NCBI GenBank assembly: GCA_020726505.1
Contig: JAHLEZ010000011.1
Span: forward strand, 1,674,001-1,738,000
Source: Leptodontidium sp. MPI-SDFR-AT-0119
Lineage: Eukaryota; Ascomycota; Leotiomycetes; Helotiales; Leptodontidiaceae
Reading direction: 5' to 3'
Length of the DNA: 64,000 nt
The position numbers were made by a program, and so were the translations under genes. How positions within the stretch are numbered: the first letter of the stretch is position 1; each line of letters starts with the position of its first letter. Positions 23,792 to 35,294 of the stretch are shown in pieces. Under the pieces are notes generated by a model that ran no database searches, was not told the origin of the DNA, and saw only the letters and a program-made list of their open reading frames with translations.

Positions 23792-26560
23792 ATGCCTCAA
23801 GTTATGCCAAGTTCGTCTTCAGCTGCAGAGTACGTGAATGAGCTAGAAGCGTCTTCAATCCTAACTAACCCCTGGTTTAGGATGTCAGAAACTCCGCCTG
23901 CCACGCGCAATTTCATGTCTTGTCTGAAGTGCCGACAGCGGAAGTTGAAGTGCGACCGCGTCAAGCCCGCTTGTTCGACTTGCACAAAATCGAATCACAC
24001 ATGTGAATACCCTACAAGGAAAAGAAACCCAACTCTCAAACGACGGAGTTACAAGCAGCTCGAGGCCAGACTTCGTGTGTTCACTCACTTGTGCTTTCCA
24101 AATCTCCGCTGCTAACATGTGGCCTAGTCGAGCTTGAATCGCGATCTGGGAAGGCTGGCATAAGCCCCTCTCCCGAGCCCACTGTCCCGACGGTTTCTGA
24201 AAGACGTGGGACCGGAATTGGGAACAAGCAACAAAATATTGACGTTCTCAAGAGTCCAGCATGCTTACCTGGAAAAGAACGGGATTCCTCTTGTGGTACG
24301 GGAGAGGGTTTTGGCGTCCCCATCCCCGTCCCCTCCCCTCGAGCCGCTTTGCTAGCCGAGGATCTGGTAAGACTAGGTATACACGAAGGACTTCCTAACC
24401 AAATGATGCAGCAAGAATTGTGGGTGTTCTACGAGATTTCCTACTTGGTCGTGACTGACTCTGTCAGGTTTCAGATATATTTTGACAAAATACATCATCA
24501 GGTCCCTTTTCTGCACAAGTACAGACTTCTGGCTGCTTTCGACTTGGGGCTCAATCTTAGGCCTCCTGCGGCCTTTCTTTATTCCATGTGGGCGATTGCT
24601 GCCTCTGTATCACCTAAATATGACCATCTCGCTGAAGTATTCTACCAACGAGCGCGTTGGTATGCTGAAGCTGCTGAAATGAAGGTCTGTCAAGCACCTA
24701 CTGTTCATCTACATGGCCTAACCGAAACCAGGGCCGGGGAGAAGATTTCATCACGGTTTATATGGCACAGTGCTGGTTCTTGATTGGAAAATATGAGACT
24801 TTGAGGACTTATTTCACAAGGGCTTGGATGAGTACTGGGAGATATGCACGCTTGGTGCAAATGATGAACCTTTCGTCCCTTGATAAGGATGAACCTCCAA
24901 CACCACAGATACTCAAACCCGCTGAAGATGTGATCGAGCTAGAAATTCGAAGACGTACGTTCTGGATGGCGTTTTGCAACGACCGATGGGCAAGCGCTGG
25001 GACCGGCTGGCCCATGGCTATCGCGGAGTCAGATGTACGAGTTGAGCTCACCGTGCACAATTTCATAGCTAACGATGAAAGATATACACCAATTTACCAT
25101 GCTCCGAATACGCTTTCGAATGTGGCGAAGTAGAGGAAACTCTGTCCTTAGATGAAGCACTTCAATCTGGTAATGTTTCAAAGCTCTCAAGTCCGTTCGC
25201 AGGCTTGGTTGTAGCCTCGGTTCTGTTTGGACGGAACTATGCTCATATCCACCCAAAAGTCCAAAACGACCATCCCGAAGACTTCACGAATGGCCCGTTC
25301 TGGCGAAGACATCGGGAGATGGACAACACCCTGTCAACTATCTTTTTGCGTCTCCCAGATAACTTGAAGTTGCCTCACGGTCTGAATAATATGGAAGTGG
25401 TGTTTTTGAATCTGACCTTCCATGCTTCGTCGATTTCTCTTCACCAAGCTGCCATCTTAATGGCTGAAAAGCACGATCTGAGCCCTAGAGTTCGGACTCA
25501 AAGTCTGCGGCGATGTTTGGTCTCTGCCGATGAGATTGCCAACACAATGCGACTCATCAGCCACCACGACTCGGGACATGTAAGCAGCACACTCAAGCTC
25601 AAGCTCTCAAATACTTACTATTCTTAGATGGATTCTATCTTGGGATATTGCCTGTACATAGCAGGAATCGTCTATATTTACGATCTGAAAAGAGGCCAGC
25701 CACCTAGTCCGCACAGTAGCAGCAATCTCAACTTTCTGCTGGCTTCTTTGCACGCGATTCGCAAGTTTCTACCGATGATGAGCCATTTCTTGGCCCAGCT
25801 AGAACTCGATCTCGATGCAGCAGGTTTCGCAATATCTCCCATGAGGATGGATTCCAGCACTTCGTTAACCACCGGCCTCACATTTCTCGATGCTAATTCT
25901 GGAGCCTCGGCCGCCTACATAGGCATCTCCAACGTCGCGGATATTCGAAATGGTAGACTCGAGGTACTATCCCCAGTCTCGGGTATCGTCTTGAGAGGTT
26001 GGACAGAAGTCGCAATTCGAGCCCACACAGCGTCGATGTCAAAAGGTCCGGCTCGAGGCCGTGCAACCGAAAGTTCCCCTGAACTTTTGTCTTCGATATC
26101 CCAGACTTTGATCTCGGGGTCCTATGGCTCTCGGGTCGACATGCCTGATCACCTTGCATCATCTCATCCTGAGCCAACCCTTGGTACAGCTATATCGGGC
26201 ATTGGGGATCTTTCATCTTTCAATAGCCTACGGCGGAACCCGGCATTTTCTGCGCCACTAAGACCAGGATACACGTTTGATATCACAAATCAAGACTCTA
26301 GGAACGACCACCATATACAGAGCGAGCCGGGAGAAACATTGGCCGCTGATCAGCACCCTTCTATGCATGGCACAGATGGGTCTGACTTCAATGAGACACA
26401 CCCTTCATTCGAAGCGGGGAGCGTAGGAGCTATCGATCTGAACAACTGGAATGCACAAGAATTGGATTCATTAGACGCGCTTAAGTTCTATTGGAACCTC
26501 CCTCTCCGCGACGACTCGCGAGGGGCGAATGATAATGATACAGCGGGTACGAAATCCTGA
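23792..26560 (+). CDS. Zn(II)2Cys6 transcription factor with fungal-specific middle homology region
   Basis: Nuclear DNA-binding regulator; target genes unknown. Seven exons: 23792-23829, 23881-24074, 24128-24423, 24475-24684, 24732-25034, 25082-25579 and 25628-26560, together 823 aa, all introns 47-53 nt with CTAAC/CTGAC-like branch sites. Several introns have lengths divisible by three, so a raw frame reads through them. The zinc cluster is canonical: C27-x2-C30-x6-C37-x6-C44-x2-C47-x6-C54 (FMSCLKCRQRKLKCDRV). The middle homology region follows, with IYFDKIHHQVPFLH restored by splicing out 24424-24474, then EDFITVYMAQCW, RRRTFWMAF, and a TNLPCSEYAFE motif restored by the sixth exon. The C-terminus is Ser-rich. 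It is convergent with the HTH gene, the stops being about 110 bp apart. Confidence 0.88.
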
Positions 26561-26670
26561 AAGTACCAAAATGTCATTGACTGGAACCGGGACTGGAATT
26601 TGATGCATCAACTCCATAATGTCGCACTCCAAGGAAACTTGAGTCTCCAGATTTACCAACACTCGAATGC

Positions 26671-27939
26671 TCAGAAGAATACATTCATCAGTTTCTCGTT
26701 TCGTGACGCCCGCCATCGATTGCTTGCCTCAATCAAATCCTGGCATCCCTCGAGCGCCCACCCCCACTTTCTTACAAAACCAGGCGTGACCTCCCAACTC
26801 TCGATTCGCGACGGGTCATCCCATGTGATCAGACATTTCCGACCTGCTGTAAAGTCACCCTGGTCTTCGAACTCAATCACATCCGCACCCTCAGCCGTAA
26901 AGGACGACGCCAGTGTGAACTCTGGTACATTCTCGCTATGCGCGGATTCGTTATTGTTTGGGAAAATGTCCCCGAACAAGTCCTTACACATTTCCTCAGG
27001 GATGAAATCTATACCTTTTTTGATGAGATTGTCTCGGAATCGTGGGAACGGAAACATGTTTATCCAGCCTGTGTGGGCACAGCTCATTTGCAATGGTGTC
27101 GGATACAGTGTGTCTGGAACGGGGTAGCCAGGTAATGGATGGACGACTGTGAGCCCCCCGCAGAGTTTCGTGGGAAACTGCTCGATGGGTGTGGGCAGTG
27201 AGCTCTCTTCCAGCACAACAGACGCGGAAAGAATCAAGGATTTGTTGGCCATGAGTGCTCGGAACACATTGTGTTGGACGAGATGGATGAGGTGGTCGGC
27301 TGAGAAGATAGGGATTGGTGGATCGGTACATCCGAAATCGATATTTGTCTCCAAGGTGGAGGAGATGAAGTTAGAGGGGATGGCTTCCCTCGTGTTCGAA
27401 TGAATTGAGAAAAAGTCTAATGCATGCTCGGGGGCTTCCTCGGGGTTTCCTATCAGACTAGATTCGAAGATGACGTCTGAGGAAGTCTCTGACTGGTGTT
27501 GATCTGAATTGGATTGCAGCCGCATCTCATGTCGTCGTTTAAACTTCATCACCCAACCCACCGAGAATTGCGGGGTCTTCAAACCCCGCGATTCATCTGC
27601 CTGCTTCCATAACTCCCTAGCTTTTCTCCTAATATCATCGTTGGCGACCCTGCCAGACCGACTTTCCTCTTCTTCAAGCCAATTCGTCAAGAGGGTTTCC
27701 AGCCACGGCCACTGGCAACTGCGTAGCCGGTACGCAGACTCTGATACGTCGGTACTGCCCAGATTGGCAAAACTTTCGCTCAGACTTCGACTGATGATAG
27801 ACTGGCTGATTTTGTAGCCGAATTGATTCGTGAACCACGCCCGTAACGCTGCTTGTGTTGGCTTTGGATCTGCGGTCTGGAAATGCTGACGCAGCGCAGC
27901 GCGATGTGAATGTGCTACTGGTTTCCGAGTAACTCCCAT
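26671..27939 (-). CDS. CENP-B/ABP1-like protein with Tc5-type transposase HTH domains
   Basis: Probably a DNA-binding protein derived from a pogo/Tc5-type transposase; fission-yeast Abp1/Cbh and human CENP-B are the known examples. Single exon, 422 aa from the ATG at 27939, chosen because MGVTRKPVAHSHRAALRQHF matches the usual N-terminus of this family. The frame extends 126 bp upstream without conserved sequence. Residues about 1-60 form the first HTH (ALRAWFTNQFGYKISQSIIS). Residues about 70-140 form the second, CENP-B/Tc5-type HTH (WPWLETLLTNWLEEEE, then FSVGWVMKFKRRHEMR). The remaining 280 residues show no DDE catalytic domain I can recognise. That and the undamaged frame argue for a domesticated gene rather than a live transposon. 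Confidence 0.72.
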   Translation of the reverse strand: MGVTRKPVAHSHRAALRQHFQTADPKPTQAALRAWFTNQFGYKISQSIISRSLSESFANLGSTDVSESAYRLRSCQWPWLETLLTNWLEEEESRSGRVANDDIRRKARELWKQADESRGLKTPQFSVGWVMKFKRRHEMRLQSNSDQHQSETSSDVIFESSLIGNPEEAPEHALDFFSIHSNTREAIPSNFISSTLETNIDFGCTDPPIPIFSADHLIHLVQHNVFRALMANKSLILSASVVLEESSLPTPIEQFPTKLCGGLTVVHPLPGYPVPDTLYPTPLQMSCAHTGWINMFPFPRFRDNLIKKGIDFIPEEMCKDLFGDIFPNNNESAHSENVPEFTLASSFTAEGADVIEFEDQGDFTAGRKCLITWDDPSRIESWEVTPGFVRKWGWALEGCQDLIEASNRWRASRNEKLMNVFF

Positions 27940-28795
27940 GTTGTGATGCTTTTGTGTATCTATTCTAGAACTAGGTTGTGCAATTTGCCAATGCCTGAAC
28001 TGATGGGAGAGGGGTAAACTTGTTGCAAGGGACAGAGGTGGATGCGAGGCGGGGTAAGGCGTCAATAGTTGGAGGTGATTTGCATGGTATTCCAGAGAAT
28101 TGATGGACAGTTCTTCAGTTGGTTGATTTCCACACGATAGAAGGATTCTGTGATGTTGTTGCGAGAACGTGTAGACGGGGGCCGCATATCCTTATAACGA
28201 GCCAACGAGCTGACTCGCTCACAAACGTTTCTTAGGATTAGAAGATTAGTCATGAGAGGCAAAAAGCCATAAATTCAGCTACTAGCTTGGCCACAAGGCG
28301 CAAGTTGATCCTATCGGAGAGACAACAGCCGTCTCGGACTTTTTAACAAACATACGCGAGGCCCGCCAAGGCCTCGCTAACAGCCCCTAACAAGGAGGGC
28401 TTGCTTCCCCAATCCTTATATCGAAATCTCCGTCGTGACAGAGTATCGAACAAACTTACCGCTGTTATTGCAGACATCACTGACAACCCGATGCCGATTC
28501 ATGCCTTGACAAACACGCTGGGTGAGTCGGCGATAAACCTTAATTTATCAGCACGATGGGAATACTGTCATCCCAGTCGCGCCTCAGTACGCGATTAACG
28601 GAGACGGTGTACATCGAATTGCGAGATCTTAGACAGCAACTTCCAGTATAAGACAGCTAAGTTATCCCCCGAGAGATCACTCCTCATCCCATTACCTACT
28701 CTTCATCTTCATCTTCATCTTCACATCATTTCTACTCTCACCTCTCTCATCGCACTCAACGAATCATCACAATCTCAACCTCCTTCAAAATCACC
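27940..28795. promoter_or_regulatory. Divergent promoter region of HTH gene and SDR gene
   Basis: About 860 bp between divergent ATGs. Just upstream of the SDR start is a CTTCAT repeat (28701-28723) inside a CT-rich leader, typical of well-expressed fungal genes. Confidence 0.45.
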
Positions 28796-29788
28796 ATGTC
28801 TTACGCAAGTGCCCACAAAGATTCGCAAGGTCCAGGAGACGCTCGGCCAACAGCGATTCAAATTATTCAAGATGCTGGAGTTGAGGGCAAGCTCAAGGGG
28901 AAAGTGATTGTCATTACTGGAACTTCCTCCGGGATTGGAATCGAGACTGCGCGCGCTCTTGCTCTCACTGGAGCTCGTCTCTTCTTAACAGCGCGTGACT
29001 TAAAGAAGGGGGCGGCTGCTCTAGAGGGTATTCTGGTTCCGGGTTTGGTCGAATTGGTGGAGATGGACAACACCAGCCTCGATAGCGTGCGTGCAGCAGC
29101 CGCTGAAATCCTTTCTAAGTCAAACAACCAAGTCAATATTCTGGTCAACAATGCTGGTATCATGGCCATCCCTAAGCTGGAATTCACCAAAGATGGCTCC
29201 GAGCTTCAATTTGGCGTTAATCATCTGGCCCATTTCCTTTTCTTCGAGCTCCTCAAGCCTGCGCTCCTCGCTAGTTCAACCCCCGAGGTCAAGTCTCGAG
29301 TTGTTACTTTGGCTTCTTCTGCCCATCACCTCCAAGGAATCGAAGACTCCGATAACTACAATTTCCAGAAGGGAAACTACACTGCTATGGCTGCCTATGG
29401 ACAATCGAAGACCGCCAACATCTATATGACCAACGTCATTGAACGCCGCTACGGCGCCCAAGGTCTTCATGCAACTTCTGTGCATCCGGGCCTTGTGATG
29501 TCATCTCTAGCTCAGCACCTGGACGACGCTACTAAGGCCATGATGGCTTCGGATCCCAACCTTTACAAGCTCCTAAAGAATCCTGAGCAGGGTGCTGCTA
29601 CCTCTGTTTGGGCCGCTATCAGTCCGGAGTGGGAGAACAAGGGAGGAGCGTATCTGGCTGATGTATCTGAGCCCGGCCCTGGAAAGGACGAGCATGAGAT
29701 TTTGGGTGTTGGGTATGCTTCCTGGGCTTTTGATCCTATCAAGGAGGACCGTTTGTGGGCGGACTCACTCAAGATTGTAGGGCTGTAG
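28796..29788 (+). CDS. Short-chain dehydrogenase/reductase (retinol dehydrogenase-like)
   Basis: NAD(P)-dependent oxidoreductase; substrate unknown. Single exon, 330 aa. The Rossmann motif TGTSSGIG lies at residues 41-48, NNAG at 118-121, a candidate catalytic Ser at about 174 (TLASSAHH), and the Y-x3-K pair at Y201 and K205 (YGQSK). The family motif HPGLV follows, as in classical SDRs related to WW-domain oxidoreductase and retinol dehydrogenases. An N-terminal extension of about 30 residues precedes the Rossmann fold. Confidence 0.88.
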   Translation: MSYASAHKDSQGPGDARPTAIQIIQDAGVEGKLKGKVIVITGTSSGIGIETARALALTGARLFLTARDLKKGAAALEGILVPGLVELVEMDNTSLDSVRAAAAEILSKSNNQVNILVNNAGIMAIPKLEFTKDGSELQFGVNHLAHFLFFELLKPALLASSTPEVKSRVVTLASSAHHLQGIEDSDNYNFQKGNYTAMAAYGQSKTANIYMTNVIERRYGAQGLHATSVHPGLVMSSLAQHLDDATKAMMASDPNLYKLLKNPEQGAATSVWAAISPEWENKGGAYLADVSEPGPGKDEHEILGVGYASWAFDPIKEDRLWADSLKIVGL

Positions 29789-31051
29789 GTCCTAGCAGCT
29801 ACAGCTTACTATTCATAGAGAATTTTTAAGAACTGTTTTCAGATTCTTCAAAATGACATACGGACCATAAAGCCGCTGTGTTTGGATGTGCATAACCTGA
29901 GATTTTTCCAATAAGTCTTCCCTAATTTGCCTAAAAGTAGCTGAAAATGTTTGATGTTCGATCATTGATCTGCGTAAGATGCATTAGTTGTGATATTTAT
30001 TCAGATCGAATCAAGTCCAGAGCCTCGAGTTCCCATCCAAGGAAATCCCGAAGAGTCTCCGTCTCTCCATCGTTGAAGAGTCCAACAGTGTACTATACTC
30101 TAAAGCTAGAAAATACAGGGCGTGAAAGACCGAGGACAGATTTTCTTTTCCCACCCGCCTATTCTACATTCATATTGATGCTTCAGAACCAACTGATTGG
30201 TCCGGGCTTGGACGAAATCAATTTTTACTGCAGCACGCCAAGCTCAGCTTTCGAGGGCAGACTTGGAATCATTGCATCCAAAAGCAGTTCATGATACGAT
30301 ATATATCTAGGTCATCCCCGAGAAAGTTCCATTGCTAGCCATTAATACTTTCTGGCCAGGGCTTGTAAATTACGCCCGTAGAAAGAGACTCGAGCGCGCT
30401 TATCACTGTTACTAGCATCTGTGGCATACGGCCGCCAAAAGTTGGGGATCATGAAAGGTTGTACGGGGTCTGGTATCCTTACAATTAGGGGCTTTGCTCA
30501 CCGCATGAAGGTTACTAAGTCACCCAAGTGTCTGTGTATCTCGAGTGCCATTGGTTTGTCAGCTAAGGTGTAGCGAGCTAGGCGACCTACTTTTGCGACA
30601 ATAACCGAGCTTTACAGCCCAAACCCCACAGTGTACCGGCTGAACGCCCCGGGATAGTAGTACAACAAATCATCAGTCAAATGCATTGTACATTATAACA
30701 AAAAGAAGATGACGTTGACCAGGCCCCATGTATCGCCTTCTTTCTCTTAGCAGCTCAGCCTTCGGTGTCTGTCAGCATCTGCCGATATACTCCTAGAAAC
30801 AAGTAGAGAACAGCTTTCAATGGCAATTTTGTGACTCCGACCATGCTTCCGTGGAGAAGCGTGGTTCAGCATGACAGTTTCCTAGTAGTAAATTAATGTA
30901 TATAAAGAATGAAGAATCCGTCGACAGTGATCAATATCCCTTCATCAACACTGTCTTGATTTTCACAACACTTCATCCACCTCCACAAACCTCCCACGTT
31001 TCGAAAACCCCCAAATACATCGTGCCAATCGTCAGACAGCTCTTTCGAAAC
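29789..31051. promoter_or_regulatory. Intergenic region and lectin promoter
   Basis: About 1.26 kb without a supported gene. A TATATAAAG box at 30899-30907 lies about 145 bp upstream of the lectin ATG and is followed by a CA/CT-rich leader. Confidence 0.45.
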
Positions 31052-32409
31052 ATGAGATCAATATCCCTTGTGCTGCTTTACGCTGCTTTACTCACAAAAT
31101 CAGTCACAATGGCCTTTCCTCATCCCGTTGAGCAAGAGGCGCTCTCCAACGTGACTGCTATCGATGATGGGCATGAAGGTATGTTTCCCTGAGTTCATCT
31201 CCATCATTTCAGCAATCCATATACTAAGTTGACACCAGCCTCTATCTTTGAAACCTCCAATCTCGGAAAGCGTGCTGCCGGCTGGACTGTTGGTTTACAA
31301 GGCATCCAGGACTCGGTCAATCTGGGCCGGGATTTCGCCGCATCGGCTCGAGGAGAGAAAGCCCTTTATGTGACCTTTGCAAACCAAATTGCTGGTAAAT
31401 CATACACGGGACCATGGAACCAAGTCTGGCAAGAAGGGGTTAACGACTGGGCCCAATTTTCGCTTTACAAAAGCAGCGAGAGCGCCAACTATCAAACCAA
31501 CGGAGGGGTAGCTTCAGTCGTCCGCTCGCCAGAGCGCATGGAGTCATTCTTTGGATGGGGGAATCAGATCTTTAGCTACTACTTTAGTGGCGGTACCTGG
31601 TTTGGTACGACCGAGAAAAAAGCAAATTCAGCTGCTGTGGGCACGAGGTATGTAATATCTCCTCCCAAGATGGCTTCTTTTGGAGATTGAGAACGAGTAC
31701 TAACTTTCCATCCAGTATCACAGCTACATCGCGCGACCCGAGATCCATGGAAATATTCTACGTTGGAAAGGATGGAAACCTTCTCCACTCCTTTTCCAAC
31801 GAGGACGGCCAGAAATGGGCCATTGATCAATTCTTGTGGAATGGACCCGTCAACCCAATCAGTCTTGCGAGTGTTGCTTCAACAAGGTTCTCTCAGATGT
31901 CCGTGTTCTGGACTCGGCCGGACGGCGCTATCTGGACAGCCTGGTTTGCATCATCAGGTTGGCAAGGCAAGCAACTTCTTGGCCCAGGATCCGCCAGCCC
32001 ATCGTCTCGACTTACTGCCGTTACTCGCTCAGAGCTTCGCATCAATGTCTTCTACGTGGGCAACGACAATCGAGTTCGCCAGATCTATTGGAAAAGCGAG
32101 AACCCAGGAACATGGAATACACCTTCTGAGCCAATCTCCAATCTTCCCGCCGCTCCAGGAGGATTGGGGTCTGTGTCCATGAATCCCAATCATCAAGAGG
32201 TCTTCTTCTTGGGCACTGACTCGAAGCTAAAGCACGCATACTGGACAGAGTCAGCCGGCACCTGGAAGACCGAGGCACTCCCAGGAGCAAACATAGCTTG
32301 CATGCCTAGTGGATCTTTGGAAGTGGTATCTCGACGGGATGGAACGATGGAGGGTTGGTGCAAGGCAACAAGCAACACAGCCCTCGTGCATTTTTATTTC
32401 TATGCATAA
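31052..32409 (+). CDS. Secreted beta-propeller protein of the fungal fucose-specific lectin type
   Basis: Probably a secreted carbohydrate-binding lectin. Exons are 31052-31178, 31239-31647 and 31716-32409 (introns 31179-31238 and 31648-31715, both with GTATGT donors), together 409 aa. The start gives a hydrophobic signal peptide (SISLVLLYAALLTKS) and the first splice creates SNLGKR, a Kex2-type dibasic site, so a propeptide may be removed. The mature part shows repeated blade motifs: EIFYVGKDGNLLHSF, SVFWTRPDGAIWTAWF, NVFYVGNDNRVRQIYW and EVFFLGTDSKLKHAYW. These match the pattern of AAL/PLL-type six- or seven-bladed lectins. Fucose specificity is inferred from family resemblance only. Confidence 0.78.
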
Positions 32410-33172
32410 TTCAGGGGACTCGTTTGGAAAGTCCACTATGGGCTTGCTCGGAGGGACAGGGGACTTGGAACATTTGAGGTTGATGGGCTGGAGGAGGGAT
32501 TAGAGTGATAGATCGCATGATTTCTTTGGCTTTGCATTTAGTAACTTACATTCATTTGATGAAAATACATCTTAGCAATGATCAAACGGCAATTCGATGT
32601 ATTTCAAGGCTCAGCAGAAGAAGCAAAACCACAGAAAAAATGAATTGATATGCTTTGAAAATACTGGCTCCAACCAAATCATCAATTCTGGTCATCTTAA
32701 TTTTCTCCCAGTGGCAACCCAGCAAGGTCCAGATGGTGCCTAAACTAACGTCGAGCAATAACATCAGATGTTTAAAGCGACCGGAAGGGAGGATGTTGGT
32801 CCTTTTACACGTTCACGAGGAATGCTTCAATAGCCACTCAATAAAGAAAACAAAGCCAACATTTTGGCGAGAAGTCTTTTCTTCGTCTTTGTGGATGTTA
32901 CGGCTTTTTTCCAATGTGTAATCTCAAACGAGTTGGTTTGCGAAATAAAGCGTTCGCTATGGTGTACGCGTATTTGATTTTGGTTTTGGCCGAGAGTGAA
33001 GCATGCAGAGTCTCCTTTCCACCTCGCCTAGCTAAGCAAGGACAAAAGCGGGATGTTTACTACCCTACATATTCTCACAAACCAACAACGTTGGAAGCAC
33101 CGCTTTAAGTACAGAAGATGAAGATGCCCGCTCTTCTCATTTGCAATTCCACTTACTGTCAGAGCCAACCGC
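32410..33172. other. Convergent intergenic spacer
   Basis: About 760 bp between the lectin stop and the stop of the second Zn2Cys6 gene. No gene recognised. Confidence 0.45.
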
Positions 33173-35294
33173 CTATTCTCCATAAATATGCAAAAACTCC
33201 AACGGAGGTTGCTTCCCAATTTTCACAGTTTCCACCCCACCATTCCTCAACCACCTCTGCAACTTAACGAACGCCATCAACGACCCATCAACAACGTCCC
33301 AATAGTCCAGTGAGATGTATGAACTCGTCGTCTTCAACATGCTTTTCAAAAATCTACCGTGCGCAGTGTCCTGCGCTGCAGGAATTGCTGCCAAGATAAT
33401 GAACAGGAAGATTCCAGGGATCTGTTTCCACCGTGAGAGCTTGACCTGCCACATATTGGCCCAGAGTTGGTTCAGATCGGCGAGCGTACATGACTTTGCG
33501 AGGGACGTGCGGGAAATTATGGCTTTGCAGTATATCAGCGCGGCGAGTCGGAGGCTTCGGTAGACGTAGTCGCGTGATGATGGGTCATTGGTATTCGAAA
33601 AGTCTGGGAGAGAGGAGATCCGATTCTGAGTCCAGATTGATGTAGCTTCCAGTTTATTCTTCTCCTTTTCTGAGGGCTCACGATCGACTTGATGGAGAAT
33701 AGCAGCCATCAGGAAACTCATGTCGTCCAGGATCAAAGTTGTTTCGTGGCTGACTTGCATATCAATTGTGTGGCTCGTGGGATCTTTGGGCGCGGGGACG
33801 AATGGTGTGTTCATGTGTATAGGATGACTCTGAGATACTTCGATATCGTGGGGGAATGTTGGGTCGCAATTGTATGAACAGGAAATGTGATAATCCATGC
33901 TACAAATTTATGAGTATGACTTCAGCACGGATGGGTCATGAGCTTACAGCAGAATCATTCTCTTGGGGAACTCGTCCATGCCCAGCTGATCCAATCCACC
34001 ACGCAGCCTGACCATTTCTTTCAACCCCTTCATATGTGCCTGCACATTCTCATAGTTACTCCAGTACCACTCATTGACTGCAAGATACACAACACCAGCG
34101 ATGGCTTCCGTCGAAGTAGATGTTTCTTGGTTACAAAGCATACCGTTGAGCAAGCTGATAACTTTGCATTTGTACCTGAGTACAACTGCAGACTGACTAG
34201 GAGATATCTTCAAAGCTTCGGCCTGATAGCAAGCTGCGGTGAATATACCCAGGTAGGCTAGTAAAGGGGATTTGACAGACCAGGGAACCCAGTAATCGTT
34301 ATAGTAATTTGGTGTGGCATGCCCATCGATGGATACAACGTACTTTGTGATCAATTTTAGGACTGAAACATCGTAAAATCAGCCATTTGAAGTCAGTCAC
34401 TTTTAGGGGGGGGGGGACTTACATGCCTGTAGCAGTTCCGAACTCTGAACTGTTGGAGTTATGCCCAAGAAATGTAATGGGTCAACAGAGGTGATGCTAA
34501 AATTATCAGGTGGAGGTATCAAGTCATGGCGAGGAGAATTTCGGCTCTCTTGTGCACCAGTTGCTGGATTTCGATATGAAGATAACTGCTCATAGGAAAT
34601 CGATGGGAGCTGTGTCCGGGTCTCATTGGACAAGCCGAGAAATGTTGCGTTAGAATCCGCCGATCCAGCCAAGACTCTGGATGAGATACGCGAGACCATG
34701 GTGCTCAAGAGGTTCTGGTACGAGTTTGGGTCGAACTGATCAAGTGTTTCCATGGAAACGCTACATTCGGAAGGGTCATATTCATCTCGTAGCCAGTCTG
34801 GAACCAAATCATCTAACTGGCTGACTGTGACCAGAGACCCAGATTCGGAAATCTCTGTCTTGATTCTGTCTTTCGGTGTATCAGAATAGTGTGTCAGCTC
34901 ATTTGAAGCTGCTTCTGATTCCTTGGGCGACCCATTCGACCCCGTTGACGCATCTCTGAAGTCGAGTTAGTAGTGGTTGTAGAAGTACTTGGCAACAAAC
35001 TTACCTGTTGTTCCGGTACACGCATGGTGGTTGTGGGAAACGTCGAGCACAATGCCTGCAAGGCTGCTTTTGATCACACTTTCCACTTATTAGCTCCCTT
35101 CGGAGGATACCCGCAACGGGACATATGTAACCGAGACATCATTCCAGCTAGAGCTGTGGAGTTGACAGACGAGATCATACCTTCTGTTTCCTCTTATGGC
35201 ATTCCCCACACGACGTACTCAGTTTCAACCGCCCCTGCGAGAACTTGGAACCCTTATATTCGCGCGTTCGTCGATTCTGCATGATGTCGGACAT
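33173..35294 (-). CDS. Zn(II)2Cys6 transcription factor, Fungal_trans_2-like
   Basis: Nuclear regulator with unknown targets. Five exons on the minus strand: 35294-35181, 35078-35005, 34955-34423, 34362-33948 and 33899-33173, together 620 aa with all phases closing. The zinc cluster exists only after splicing: C29-x2-C32 in exon 1 (CGECHKRKQK), then C39-x5-C45-x2-C48-x8-C57 in exon 2 (CDQKQPCRHCARRF). A Ser/Asp-rich linker leads to the C-terminal region, with LLQAFLKLITKYV across the third splice, LAYLGIFTAACYQAEAL, a MKGLKEMVRLRGGL motif typical of Fungal_trans_2 proteins, and WANMWQVKL near the end. An alternative start is the ATG at 35282. Intron 3 contains a run of 13 C on the coding strand. 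Confidence 0.85.
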
